NCBI RefSeq assembly: GCF_016464385.1
Contig: NZ_JADMLH010000003.1
Span: forward strand, 695,458 to 759,457
Origin: Nucisporomicrobium flavum
Lineage (GTDB): Bacteria; Actinomycetota; Actinomycetes; Mycobacteriales; Micromonosporaceae
Direction of reading: 5' to 3'
Length of the DNA stretch: 64,000 nt
The translations under genes were made by a program, and so were the position numbers. The notes under the pieces are model-generated. The model worked only from the letters and a program-made list of their open reading frames with translations, ran no database searches and was not told the origin of the DNA. Positions within the stretch are counted from its first letter, which is position 1. Every line of letters starts with the position of its first letter. Positions 32,176 to 40,839 of this stretch are shown in pieces.

Positions 32176-33762
32176 ATGGTCACCGAGCAGCAGGAGAGGC
32201 CGGCTCCCACCGAGCCGGTGCGTTGGAAACCGCTGACGCACTTCGCCGAGCGCAGCATCCTCGGCCTGCTCGCCGTGGTGGCGCTGGGCCTGGGATTCGG
32301 CGTCCTGCTGCTGCTCGTCCGCTTCCACTGGGGACCCCTCGAGCGCATCGACAGCGGCGTCGCCGAGGGACTCAACCGGCTCGTGTCCCCGCACCCGCCC
32401 GCGGTCAAGGCGCTGGAGGCGGTCGCCCGCCTCGGCGGCCGGCCGATCATGTTCTGGCTGGTCACCATCGCCGTGGTAGCGATGCTCATCCGGCGGCGGT
32501 TCCGGCTCGCGGCGTACCTGGTGGTCACCGGCGTGGGGGCGCTGCTGCTGGACCCGTCGCTCAAGGCGCTGGTAGCCCGGGTCCGACCGGTCGTCGACGT
32601 CCCGGTCACCCACGCGCCGGGCAACAGCTTCCCGAGCGGGCACGCCCTCGGCTCGATGATCGTGTACGGGGCCCTGCTGCTCGTCTTCCTCCCTGCCGTC
32701 TCGGAGCGCCACCGCAAGTGGTTCATCGCCGTGATCGCGGTGGTCGTCGCGGCGATCGGGCTGACCCGCATCGGGCTGGGCGTGCACTACGTGTCCGACG
32801 TGCTGGCCGGCTGGCTGCTCGGCGCGGCGTGGCTGGGCGTCACCGCGTACGCCTTCCGCCTCTGGCGCCGCGAGACCGGCCGCCCGGTGGCGCCGATCGA
32901 GGACGGCCTGGAGCCGGAGGCCGCGGGCGACGTGCGGCCCGGCGACCCCGCGGAGCGCCTGCTGCCGCACCCGTGGGCCGGCGCGATGGAGATCATCGTC
33001 GGCTGGGTTCTCGTGTTCGGCGTGCTGTACGTGCTGGGCTGGGCGCTGACGAACCACACCGCGGGCACCTGGATCCAGCACGTGGACGACGGCGTGCCGC
33101 GCTGGCTGCAGACGTTCCGCACCCCCACCTGGGACGACGTCAGCTACGCCTGGAGCAAGGCCGGCGACACCCACGCCATCCTCATCGTCTCGCTGGTGTT
33201 CTGCCCGATCGTGCTCGCGATCTGGCGGCAGTGGCGGATGGTCCTGTACGTGGTGCTGGCGATGTTCGGCGAGCTCACCCTCTTCCTGTGCACGGCCGCC
33301 GCCGTGGGCCGCCCCCGCCCGCCGGTCGAGCACCTCGACGGCAAACTGCCCACGTCGTCGTTCCCGTCCGGGCACATCGCCGCGACCATGTGCCTGTACG
33401 TGGCCATCGCGGTGCTGCTCGTGCCGCGGCTGCGGGCGTACTGGTGGCGGTGGATCTTCGTGGGGCTCGCGGTCGTCATGCCGCTGGGCGTGGCGGTGTC
33501 GCGGATGTACCGCGGCATGCACCACCCGAGCGACATGCTGGGCGCGGCGCTGCTGACCGCCGGCTGGCTCACGGTCCTGTACTTCTCGATCCGCCCCAAC
33601 GCGACCCTCACCCGGGACGCCGGCGGCCGGGACGCGGCCCGGCCCGACGCGGCCGTCGCGGTCGCCCGGGATGCGGCCCGGCCCGAGGCGGGCGTCGCCG
33701 ATGCGGGCCGGTCCGACGCGGACGGCGAGCGGCCGAAGGCGGACGCCGGCCGTGACGCTTAG
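32176..33762 (+). CDS. Membrane protein with two tandem PAP2 phosphatase domains
   Basis: The 528-residue protein starts at ATG 32176, with CAGGAG upstream. It contains two complete PAP2 units. The first has KALVARVRP, PSGH with H156, and GLGVHYVSDVLAG; the second has AVGRPRPP, PSGH with H400, and RGMHHPSDMLGA. Each unit has its own set of transmembrane helices, joined by a loop of about 45 residues (EDGLEPEAAGDV). PAP2 enzymes remove phosphate from phosphatidate, undecaprenyl pyrophosphate or similar lipids on the outer face. The tail is an Ala/Asp/Arg-rich repeat (RDAARPDAAVAVARDAARPE). Its end overlaps the EEP gene by 11 bases. Confidence 0.92.
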   Translation: MVTEQQERPAPTEPVRWKPLTHFAERSILGLLAVVALGLGFGVLLLLVRFHWGPLERIDSGVAEGLNRLVSPHPPAVKALEAVARLGGRPIMFWLVTIAVVAMLIRRRFRLAAYLVVTGVGALLLDPSLKALVARVRPVVDVPVTHAPGNSFPSGHALGSMIVYGALLLVFLPAVSERHRKWFIAVIAVVVAAIGLTRIGLGVHYVSDVLAGWLLGAAWLGVTAYAFRLWRRETGRPVAPIEDGLEPEAAGDVRPGDPAERLLPHPWAGAMEIIVGWVLVFGVLYVLGWALTNHTAGTWIQHVDDGVPRWLQTFRTPTWDDVSYAWSKAGDTHAILIVSLVFCPIVLAIWRQWRMVLYVVLAMFGELTLFLCTAAAVGRPRPPVEHLDGKLPTSSFPSGHIAATMCLYVAIAVLLVPRLRAYWWRWIFVGLAVVMPLGVAVSRMYRGMHHPSDMLGAALLTAGWLTVLYFSIRPNATLTRDAGGRDAARPDAAVAVARDAARPEAGVADAGRSDADGERPKADAGRDA

Positions 33763-34534
33763 CCTGCTCACCTGGAACGTCAAGACCGGCGGCAGCGGCG
33801 GCCGGCTCGACGGCATCGTGGCGCTGCTGACCCGGGAGCGCCCCGACATCGTCGCGCTGCAGGAGCTGCGGGACTTCCAGCGGCACGACAGGCGGCGCAT
33901 GCGGGAGGTCGCCGACGCGCTGGGCATGGCCGGGTTCCTGGCCCCCTCGGTCTTCGGCCAGCCCGTCGGGGTGCTGGTCCGGCCGCCGCTGACGATCGCG
34001 GGCCGGTCGGCCGTACGCTGGCGCCTGCACCACGCCGCCGCGGCCGTCACCGTGCCCACCGCCGCGGGCCCGCTCACCGTGGTCAGCACGCACCTCAACC
34101 CGTTCCGGCCGTACCGGCGGCTGCGCGAGGCCCGCTGGCTGGCGCACCGCTACCGCGGCCCGCTGACCGTCATCACCGGCGACCTGAACTCGCTGGACCC
34201 GCACACCGCCCACACCGAGCGGCTGGCCCGGTTGCCCGAGCTCTACCGCCGCCGCCACCTCGGCGCGGACGGCCGGCCGGACACACGGGCGATCGCTTCC
34301 TTCGCCGAGGCCGGCTTCGTCGACCTGTGGCGCTCGGCCGGGACGGGGGACGGCCTCACCGTGCCCACCACGCGCGGCGGGGGACACGAGTTCTCCAACG
34401 CCGGCATGCGCCTGGACTACCTGCTCGCGCGACCCGAGCTCGCGGCCCGCGCGCGCACCGCCCGCGTCGTCCGCGGCGACGAGGCCGAATGGGCGTCCGA
34501 CCACTATCCGCTGCGGGTGGAACTCGACCTCTAA
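33752..34534 (+). CDS. Endonuclease/exonuclease/phosphatase (EEP) family protein
   Basis: GTG 33752 lies inside the PAP2 gene and gives 260 residues. The EEP fold is shown by LLTWNVKTGG, VALQELRDF (catalytic Glu), STHLNPFRPYRR, GDLNSLDP and the C-terminal ASDHYPL (catalytic Asp-His). Family members cleave phosphodiesters in nucleic acids or phospholipids, including sphingomyelinase- and inositol-phosphatase-like enzymes. There is no signal peptide. Being the last gene of a lipid kinase-BrkB-PAP2 operon, a lipid headgroup substrate is plausible but not proven. The TAA overlaps the convergent stop of the 39-residue peptide gene. Confidence 0.88.
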   Translation: MTLSLLTWNVKTGGSGGRLDGIVALLTRERPDIVALQELRDFQRHDRRRMREVADALGMAGFLAPSVFGQPVGVLVRPPLTIAGRSAVRWRLHHAAAAVTVPTAAGPLTVVSTHLNPFRPYRRLREARWLAHRYRGPLTVITGDLNSLDPHTAHTERLARLPELYRRRHLGADGRPDTRAIASFAEAGFVDLWRSAGTGDGLTVPTTRGGGHEFSNAGMRLDYLLARPELAARARTARVVRGDEAEWASDHYPLRVELDL

Positions 34535-34650
34535 AGCACCACGTTGACCAGCACGGTCAGCAGGACCGAGAGCGCCACCGACAGGACGATCATGATGAGG
34601 CAGCCGGGCAGGCCGCCGAAGAACCGGACTTCAGTGTTTCCGATGCGCAT
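34531..34650 (-). CDS. Small membrane peptide, 39 residues
   Basis: A leftward frame of 39 codons starts at ATG 34650 and ends at TAG 34533-34531. It encodes a short head (MRIGNTEVRFFGGLPG) and one strongly hydrophobic helix (CLIMIVLSVALSVLL, then TVLVNVVL). The codons keep the GC-rich third-position bias of real genes, there is a helix-breaking Gly/Pro turn before the membrane segment, and it follows the alpha/beta-hydrolase gene on the same strand by 19 bases. A single-pass membrane microprotein is likely. Its function is unknown, and homologues in related genomes would confirm it. Confidence 0.55.
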   Translation of the reverse strand: MRIGNTEVRFFGGLPGCLIMIVLSVALSVLLTVLVNVVL

Positions 34651-34669
34651 GCGGGCCCGCGTACCCGTT

Positions 34670-35464
34670 TCATCGCGGCGCATTCGCCGGGGCGGCCAGA
34701 TGCGCGGCGATGGCGTCGGCGGCCGCCGGCCCGGCCGTGGTCAGCGCGTTGTGCGCCGCCCCCGGCAGGGTCACCGAGACGCCCCCGGTGAGCTGGGCGA
34801 CCCGGGTACGCCACGGCAGCGGTGCAACCGTGTCGCGGTCGCCGCCCAGCACGAGCGTCGGTGCGGTGACCCGGCGCAGATCATCCTCCACGCGGTTGCG
34901 CACGGAATGCCCGATCGTCGACCAGACCCGCCACGGGCGCGCGTCGTACACGTCCCGGCCCAGGATCACGGCCTGCCGCTTGACCTCGCCCGGCAGGTCG
35001 GCGAACCACCGGCCGACGAGTCCGCGCCGCGTACGCGCCGCCGGGTCGGCCGTCGGGCTTGCCAGCACCAGCGCGGCGACCACGTCCGGGCGCCGACGGG
35101 CGAGCGCGGCGGCGACCTCGGCGCCGAACGAGTGCCCCAGCACGGCCACGCGGTTCAGCCCGTGCGCGTCCAGCCAGGCCGAGACGAACGCGGCGTGCTC
35201 CTCGACGTCGTACGCCCGCCCCGGCCTGTCGCTCAGCCCGAAGCCCGGCAGGTCGGGCAGGAGCACGGGGTGCCGGTCGGCCAGCGCGTCGGCGGTGGGC
35301 ATCAGGTAGCGGTGCGACACCGCCAGCCCGTGCAGCATCACGACGGGCAGGGCGTCCACCGGCCGGGCCCGGACCCGCTCGTGCGTACGGACGCCGGCCA
35401 CGGTCGACCAGCGGCTGATCCAGCCTCGGTACGGGCGGGGAGCGGAGAGAGCCAGACGGAGCAT
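34670..35464 (-). CDS. Alpha/beta-hydrolase
   Basis: The 264-residue protein has the alpha/beta-hydrolase layout. The oxyanion region is VVMLHGLAVSHRYLMP, LLPDLPGFGLSDRPG follows strand 4, the nucleophile is the Ser in VLGHSFGAEVA near residue 111, the acid lies in VLGGDRDTVAPL, and the His is in LPGAAHNAL. The cap is small. It may be an esterase, lipase or C-C hydrolase. There is no signal peptide. The 39-codon membrane peptide follows on the same strand, so the two may be co-expressed. Confidence 0.85.
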   Translation of the reverse strand: MLRLALSAPRPYRGWISRWSTVAGVRTHERVRARPVDALPVVMLHGLAVSHRYLMPTADALADRHPVLLPDLPGFGLSDRPGRAYDVEEHAAFVSAWLDAHGLNRVAVLGHSFGAEVAAALARRRPDVVAALVLASPTADPAARTRRGLVGRWFADLPGEVKRQAVILGRDVYDARPWRVWSTIGHSVRNRVEDDLRRVTAPTLVLGGDRDTVAPLPWRTRVAQLTGGVSVTLPGAAHNALTTAGPAAADAIAAHLAAPANAPR

Positions 35465-35491
35465 GCCTCCTGGTACCCGCCCGGGGGCGGC

Positions 35492-37075
35492 TCAGACGTC
35501 GCGGACGACCCTGTCCCGGCCCTCGCGCTTGGCCACGTACAGATTGCGGTCCGCCAGCGACAGCACCGACGACGGGGTGCCCCGGCCGTCGTCGGAGGTG
35601 GTCACGCCGATGCTGGCGGTCACCGGCAGCGTGCCGGTGATCGGCCCCCAGGCGTACGCGCGGATCCGCAGCCGGAGCCGCTCGCAGCGCTCGGCCGCCT
35701 CCTCCAGGCCTATCCCCGGCATGATCAACAGGAATTCCTCGCCGCCCATCCGCGCGGCGATCATCGGCCCGGTCGCCGCCTCCAGCAGCAGCTCGGCGAC
35801 GTGCTGCAGCACCGTGTCGCCGGTGCTGTGCGACAGCGTGTCGTTGATCCGCTTGAAGTGGTCCAGGTCGAGGATCGCCAGCGACATCGGCGTACGCCGC
35901 ACCACCGCCTCACCCAGCAGCGCGGGCAGCCGCTCGTTGACGTACCGCCGGTTGTAGAGGCCGGTCAGCGCGTCGCGGTGGGCCATCTCCCGGAAGTGCT
36001 CGCTGGCCCGGCGCGCCTCGGTCGCCTCGAACACCGCCTGCAGCGCCCGTGCCCGCGCCTCGCGCTGCGCCGAGTGCAACGCCGCCGTCGCCCGGTGGAA
36101 CGCGCGGTGCTCCTCGTACGCGTGCTCGAACCGGCCCGTGGCGGCGTACAGCGCGGCCTGCTCCTCGCGGGCCTGGGCGCGTACCCGATCCAGGCCTCGC
36201 TCCTCGGCCATCAGGACCGCCCGGTCGAGAGCCTCCTGCGCCGCCTCCGGGCGGCCGTCCAGCCGGCGCGCCTCCGCGAGCGTGAGCAGGCAGACGGCCG
36301 GCGTGTCGCCCTCGTTGGCCTCGATCTTCGACTGGCCGCCGTCGAGCATGACGTGCAGCGTCTCCTCGACGGCGTCGTAGCGGCCGCTCATCATCTCGAT
36401 CCGGGCGATGGTGTCCAGCTCCATCGCGCTGAAGGTGCGCGGGCTGCGCGTCTGCACCTCCCGCATCTGCGCGACCAGGGCCCGGGCGCCGGCCTCGTCG
36501 TCGTTCTCGAACGCCGTGTACGCCATGTTGTTGAGGATGTTCAGGCTCAGCTCGACGTCGCCGACCTCGGTCGCGATGGCCAGCGCCTCGCGGAACCGCC
36601 GGTCGCCCTCCGCGATCGACCCGCTCTCGTCCAGCGCCACCGCCAGCGTCATGAGATGCCGGGCGCGGATGGTCAGCGGCTCGTCGTCGGTCAGGTGCGA
36701 ATAGCACTGCACCGCGTGGGTGAGCCCCTCGGCCAGGTCGCCGACCTGCCGGTAGAAGATCGACAGCACCCGGTGCGCCCGCGCCAGCAGGAACGGATCT
36801 TCGCGCTCCTGGGCCCAGGCGAGCACCTGATGCGCCCAGCGGCCGCCGCGCTCGGACCGGCCCTCCCGGACCAGCACGTGGGCGCGCAGCAGCCGGGCCC
36901 GCATGGCGACATCCTCCAGGCCCAGCGCCTCGGCCCGCCGCTCGACGGTGGCCGCGGGCACGGCGGTCGACCGGTACCTCGACTGCGGGCGCGCCTCGAG
37001 CTCCACCAGGGTGGCCTCGAGCTGGGCGCGCTCGTCCGCGACCACGACCGTCGCGGGTGCCGCCTCCGTCGTCAC
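35492..37075 (-). CDS. Diguanylate cyclase with N-terminal TPR repeats
   Basis: The 527-residue cytoplasmic protein has about 340 residues of TPR-like helical repeats (for example NILNNMAYTAFENDDEAGARALV and EEHRAFHRATAALHSAQREA). They are followed by a C-terminal GGDEF domain from AHRDALTGLYNRRYVNERLPAL. The active-site loop is G444-G-E-E-F448 in ARMGGEEFLLIMPG, the form found in active c-di-GMP synthases. The RxxD inhibitory site five residues upstream is not evident. TPR-GGDEF proteins in actinomycetes influence development and stress responses. It is a monocistronic gene with a 109-base gap before its upstream neighbour. Confidence 0.92.
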   Translation of the reverse strand: MTTEAAPATVVVADERAQLEATLVELEARPQSRYRSTAVPAATVERRAEALGLEDVAMRARLLRAHVLVREGRSERGGRWAHQVLAWAQEREDPFLLARAHRVLSIFYRQVGDLAEGLTHAVQCYSHLTDDEPLTIRARHLMTLAVALDESGSIAEGDRRFREALAIATEVGDVELSLNILNNMAYTAFENDDEAGARALVAQMREVQTRSPRTFSAMELDTIARIEMMSGRYDAVEETLHVMLDGGQSKIEANEGDTPAVCLLTLAEARRLDGRPEAAQEALDRAVLMAEERGLDRVRAQAREEQAALYAATGRFEHAYEEHRAFHRATAALHSAQREARARALQAVFEATEARRASEHFREMAHRDALTGLYNRRYVNERLPALLGEAVVRRTPMSLAILDLDHFKRINDTLSHSTGDTVLQHVAELLLEAATGPMIAARMGGEEFLLIMPGIGLEEAAERCERLRLRIRAYAWGPITGTLPVTASIGVTTSDDGRGTPSSVLSLADRNLYVAKREGRDRVVRDV

Positions 37076-37184
37076 AGGACCGCCTTCCCCGTCGGGTCCT
37101 CGGGTGAGGTCCTCGGCATCCCTCTCCGATCGGACGGAGACGGTCAGTACTGAGGTGTCGGCCGGGTGCAGATCGGTTGCCGGA

Positions 37185-38960
37185 TCATCGGCGGTCCGTG
37201 CAGACCGGCCGGCTCGCGGCGACCTTGTCGACGGTGTAGACGACGGCCACCGAGAAGCAGTAGTTGTTCTGCTCGTTGAGGCCGTACACGACGTAGTCGG
37301 TGGTGCCCGCGGGAAGCTGCTGGAACGCCCGCTGCTCCTGCCCCGCCCGGCCGCCGGAGATCAGCACCGGCCCCTCGGAGCCCTTCGGATACCGCCACGT
37401 GAGCGCCACGCTGTCCCGGCGGTCCCGAAGCCGGACGTCCACCGGCGCGATCGGATTCACCGTCCCGGACGGAGCCGCACTCAACGGCGGCGCAGCGGCG
37501 GGCGCGGTCGAGGCGGACGCGGTCGTGGCGGCCGCGCTGACCGGCGGCGCGGCGGTGGACGGCCCGGCATCGTCGCCGCGCGGCAGGGTCACCGCCACGA
37601 TCGCCGCCGCGGCCGCCACCCCGGCGACCAGCACGGTCGCCAGGATGAACGGCTGGCGGTTGGAGTGCTCGTCCGGCCTTTCCACCGGTACGGGCAACCG
37701 GTCGGCGACCTTCGCGCTCGCGCGGTCCACGGGCAGCCGCGGACCGGGCGGGTACACGCCGGGAGCCGTCGCGGCCGGCGGGAACGAATCCGGCGGGTAC
37801 GGCCCGGGCGGCGCGACGGCCGGCCCTGCTGCGTGGGTGGCCGGGTCCGCCGCCGGGGCCGGGGCCTGGTCGTGGACCGCGGCCAGGGCCTGGGCGACGT
37901 GTCCGTGTGCCGGCCACTGCGAGGGCGGGGTGCCGGCCCTCCCGGTCGCGGCGGCCTGGCCGGTCGCCGCGGCTTCTTCGTTCACCGGGGGCGCCTCCGG
38001 ACCGGGCGCCGGCGAGGTGAGGGGAAGGGGGATCGGCGGTTCCGCAACCGCGTGGCGGCCGGTGGGTTCGCCCGGGACGGGAGGCTCCGGCAGTACCGGG
38101 TGCACGCCCGGGACCGTCGCCGGCATCCGGCTGATGTCCGGCGCCGGACCGCCCTGGGCGGAGCGGAAGATCGGCGGGGCGGGTGGCGCGCCCGCAGCCT
38201 GCTCCGCCGGGCCGGGGGCCTGAGCGGGCACCGGGCCCGTCGAGCGTTGCACCCGGCCGCAGACGTGCCGCCCGGTCGGGGGCGCACCGGCGAGGCGGGC
38301 CACCTGCTGGGCCAGCGAGTGGTCGGCCGGCAGGTGCCGGGCGCACAGCTCCTGGGCCAGGGCGAGGTGCTCGTTGCCCTCCGCCGTACGGGCGCATTCG
38401 CGTTCCATCGCGCCGAGCCGGGCCAGCATCTTGATGCCCGGGGCGGACGCGTCGCCGTACGCCTCCCGGTAACGCCCCCACGCGTCGGCGAGGCGGGTAC
38501 GCGCGGCGGTGCAGTAGCCGGCCGCGTGCTCGGCGGTCGCCAGATCCGCCTCCGCGGCCAGCACCCGGGGCGACAGCGGCCCCTCGACGGCGGTCAGCTC
38601 CCCGACCAGATCGTGGTAGAGCTGCGCCGCCCGGCCGTGGTTGCCGACCCGGTGCAGCACCGCGGCGTGGGTGGCGGCGGCCGCGATCGTCCGCTCGTCG
38701 CGGGGCCCGTGCAGCCGCTCCTCGGCCGCGTGCGCGAAGCCCGCCCAGGTGCGGGCCGCGTGGGCGTCGCCCAGCGCGATGAGGATGCGGGCCTGCAGCG
38801 CGGCGGCGAGCGCCAGGTCGGGCGAGGCACGGTGCGGGTCGATCTCGGCGGGATCCAGCGCGCCGGCGAGGACGGCCCGGGCGCCGGCGAGGTCGCCCTC
38901 GGCCGTCAACGTCTGCGCCTGGGCGGTCAGTTCGGCGAGCGGAAGGGGCACGTGGCCCAT
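37185..38960 (-). CDS. Membrane protein with TPR-like head and FN3-like tail, unknown function
   Basis: From ATG 38960 the protein has 591 residues. Residues 1-220 are helical TPR-like repeats (LTAEGDLAGARAVLAGAL, HRVGNHGRAAQLYHDLVGEL). About 220-420 is a Pro/Ala-rich disordered linker, then one transmembrane segment near 445 (FILATVLVAGVAAAAAIVAVTL). A Thr/Ala/Ser linker and a fibronectin-III-like domain (VALTWRYPKGSEGPVLISG, YVVYGLNEQNNYCFSVAVVY) end the protein outside the cell. A Cys pair in that domain could form a disulfide. I do not recognise a family. A bridge between cytoplasmic protein contacts and an extracellular ligand is an inference. It is divergent from the next gene. Confidence 0.75.
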   Translation of the reverse strand: MGHVPLPLAELTAQAQTLTAEGDLAGARAVLAGALDPAEIDPHRASPDLALAAALQARILIALGDAHAARTWAGFAHAAEERLHGPRDERTIAAAATHAAVLHRVGNHGRAAQLYHDLVGELTAVEGPLSPRVLAAEADLATAEHAAGYCTAARTRLADAWGRYREAYGDASAPGIKMLARLGAMERECARTAEGNEHLALAQELCARHLPADHSLAQQVARLAGAPPTGRHVCGRVQRSTGPVPAQAPGPAEQAAGAPPAPPIFRSAQGGPAPDISRMPATVPGVHPVLPEPPVPGEPTGRHAVAEPPIPLPLTSPAPGPEAPPVNEEAAATGQAAATGRAGTPPSQWPAHGHVAQALAAVHDQAPAPAADPATHAAGPAVAPPGPYPPDSFPPAATAPGVYPPGPRLPVDRASAKVADRLPVPVERPDEHSNRQPFILATVLVAGVAAAAAIVAVTLPRGDDAGPSTAAPPVSAAATTASASTAPAAAPPLSAAPSGTVNPIAPVDVRLRDRRDSVALTWRYPKGSEGPVLISGGRAGQEQRAFQQLPAGTTDYVVYGLNEQNNYCFSVAVVYTVDKVAASRPVCTDRR

Positions 38961-39037
38961 AGTGTCTGCTCGGCGACGGTAGGTACAAGTCCTGCGGCGT
39001 GTACCTGTTGTGCCCCGCGACACGGTACAACTCGGAT

Positions 39038-39934
39038 ATGAGCGCCGACAGCGTCGCCGACGTCAAACGTGAGATCCTCGTCCGCCACCTCGAGGCCTGG
39101 GCGCCGGCGGCCCTGCACCGGGCCCGCCGGGCCACCTACGCCCACGGGTACGCCGACACCACGGCCGCGCTGGCCGAGGCGGCCGCCCGGGTCTTCACCG
39201 AACAGTCCGACCTGGTCAGAGGCCGGGAGCTGACGATGGTCGCGGTCGGCACCGACCTCACCGACGTGGACGCCCGGCTCAAGGCACTGCCCGCGGGGGC
39301 GGGACTCACCGTCCACACCGTCCCCGGCAGCACGCCCGAACGGCTCGGCGTCGCCCTGCGGGCGGCCGGCGCTGTGCGCGTACCGTTGCTCGGTTTCCTG
39401 GATGCGGGCGAACCGCCCGGCGCGGCCGTCCTCGAGGCCCTGGCCACCGGGAAGCCGGCGGAGGCGCTGATCGTGCTGCCGCCGTCGACGCCGGTGCCGG
39501 CGATGCGCACGGCGCTGCGGGAAGCGGGCTTCCCGCTCGCGGCGGCGGTCGAACTGGCCGCGTCGGACGACCCCGGCGAGATCCTCATGTACGCCACGAC
39601 GCTCGGCAAGAGCCTCGAGGCGTTCAAGGACCTGCTGTGGGCGGTCGACGAGTACGCGGGCGTGCGCTACCGCGACCCCGGCGACCCGGAACGGCACCTT
39701 CTCGACATCTCCCTCACGCCGCACCCCGGCCCGCTGCGACGCGAGCTGCTCGCCCGGCTCGCGGAGGCCGGCGAGGCGACGGTCACGGAGCTGCGGACGT
39801 ACGCGCTGACCGAGACGGTGTACCGGGCGGCGGACGCGACGCGGGTGCTGCACACGCTGCTGGACGCCGGGGCGGTGACCCGGCGTCCCGAGCAGGGGCG
39901 CCTCGGCGGGGACGTGGTCATCGCCCCGGCCTGA
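39038..39934 (+). CDS. Uncharacterised protein, possibly three-Cys-motif-partner-like
   Basis: From ATG 39038 the product has 298 residues, with no signal peptide or membrane segment. ATYAHGYADTTAALAEAAARVF, then alternating strands and helices (ELTMVAVGTDLTDVD, RVPLLGFLDAGEPPGAAVLEAL, AEALIVLPP), suggest a Rossmann-like core. The C-terminal 90 residues (PLRRELLARLAEAGEATVTELRTYALTET, VLHTLLDAGAVTRRPE) look like a winged helix. This layout recalls TcmP-type proteins associated with phage and RNA systems, but I cannot confirm the family. There is no clear ribosome-binding site, so the message may be leaderless. A long palindromic terminator follows. Confidence 0.7.
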   Translation: MSADSVADVKREILVRHLEAWAPAALHRARRATYAHGYADTTAALAEAAARVFTEQSDLVRGRELTMVAVGTDLTDVDARLKALPAGAGLTVHTVPGSTPERLGVALRAAGAVRVPLLGFLDAGEPPGAAVLEALATGKPAEALIVLPPSTPVPAMRTALREAGFPLAAAVELAASDDPGEILMYATTLGKSLEAFKDLLWAVDEYAGVRYRDPGDPERHLLDISLTPHPGPLRRELLARLAEAGEATVTELRTYALTETVYRAADATRVLHTLLDAGAVTRRPEQGRLGGDVVIAPA

Positions 39935-39949
39935 GGCTGAGGGCTCGTG

Positions 39950-39977
39950 GGTGGCCGGTCGCCGGCGACCGGCCACC
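39950..39977. terminator. Bidirectional terminator, 28-bp perfect palindrome
   Basis: GGTGGCCGGTCG (39950-39961) pairs perfectly with 39966-39977 around CCGG. It lies between convergent genes. Confidence 0.8.
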
Positions 39978-39989
39978 GCCCGCCGCTTG

Positions 39990-40175
39990 TCAGGAGCGGG
40001 AGCTGGACTTGTCCTGCTTCCACGACAGCGGGCCGGGCAGGTCGACGCGGTGCGCCTTCGCCTTGGAGTTCCAGGACCAGCGGCCGATCTTGATGGTCCA
40101 GGACGACAGGCCCCGCTGCGTGAAGTTCAGGATGAGCGGGCCGAACTTCTTACGGCTGCGGTATTGAATACCCAT
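39990..40175 (-). CDS. DUF4236-family small protein
   Basis: The 61-residue protein starts at ATG 40175, preceded by GGAAGGA. The sequence MGIQYRSRKKFGPLILNFTQRGLSSWTI followed by VDLPGPLSWKQD matches the DUF4236 pattern: a basic amphipathic beta-rich domain with an aromatic R-GLS turn and an LPG turn. The function of the family is unknown. It is often found as a domain of larger proteins, and here it stands alone between a terminator and the Rrf2 gene on the same strand. Confidence 0.8.
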   Translation of the reverse strand: MGIQYRSRKKFGPLILNFTQRGLSSWTIKIGRWSWNSKAKAHRVDLPGPLSWKQDKSSSRS

Positions 40176-40255
40176 CGGGGGAGTCCTTCCGTGGAATCGT
40201 CAGGTGTCCCGGAGATTCCCGATGGCCGATTTTCCGAAACGCGCTCGCGCGTCCC

Positions 40256-40711
40256 TCAGCGGGGCTGCCAGGCGTCCGGGCGGGTCGTGAGCTTGCGGAC
40301 GTGCGCCGGCATGCGGCCGCTGATCAGCTCCGCGAGGCTCACCTCGTCGACCACCTCGCGCACCGCGGCGCGTACGGCGACCCACAGGTTGGGCAGGTTC
40401 TCCGCCGCGCCCGTGTACTGGGTCTCCTCCGGCCGCAGCCCGCGCACCCCGGCCAGGGGGCCGTCGACCGCGCGCAGGATCTGACCGATCGTCACGTCGC
40501 GTGGCGACTGTGACAGCGTGTAGCCGCCCTCGGCGCCGCGTTGTGCCCGTACCACCCCGGCACGGCGCAGATCGGCCAGGACCGCCTCGAGGAACTTCCT
40601 CGGCATGTTCTGGTCCTGGGCGATGGCCTGGGCGGACATCAGGGCCGGGTACGTCTGGGCGAGGCTCAGCGCCGCCCGTACCGCGTAATCGCCGCGCGCG
40701 GAGATCTGCAC
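40256..40711 (-). CDS. Rrf2-family transcriptional regulator without Fe-S cysteines
   Basis: The 151-residue protein has the Rrf2 winged helix: MQISARGDYAVRAALSLAQ, a helix-turn-helix (MSAQAIAQDQNMPRKFLEAVLADLRRAGVV) and the wing RGAEGGYTLSQSP. The ILRAVDGPLAGVRG segment and the dimer helix follow. In NsrR, IscR and RsrR, Cys or other residues after the wing bind an Fe-S cluster. This protein contains no Cys at all, so it must sense something else or use another ligand. Its targets are unknown; the genes on either side are leftward with gaps of 80-130 bases. Confidence 0.88.
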   Translation of the reverse strand: MQISARGDYAVRAALSLAQTYPALMSAQAIAQDQNMPRKFLEAVLADLRRAGVVRAQRGAEGGYTLSQSPRDVTIGQILRAVDGPLAGVRGLRPEETQYTGAAENLPNLWVAVRAAVREVVDEVSLAELISGRMPAHVRKLTTRPDAWQPR

Positions 40712-40839
40712 CGCCCCATCATGCCCCTTCCGTACGCGTGCCCCTCCTCCACCCCAGGAATTACGGGAATTCGGGCATCACCCAGCGTCAGTGCGTGACG
40801 AGCGGTTCACTCTTTCGTGATCTGCTGCGGGGTTGCGGC

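Noticed and set aside
34544..37153. 869-codon rightward frame opposite the hydrolase and GGDEF genes
   Set aside because: It is an antisense shadow with no domain. The opposite strand encodes two recognisable proteins.
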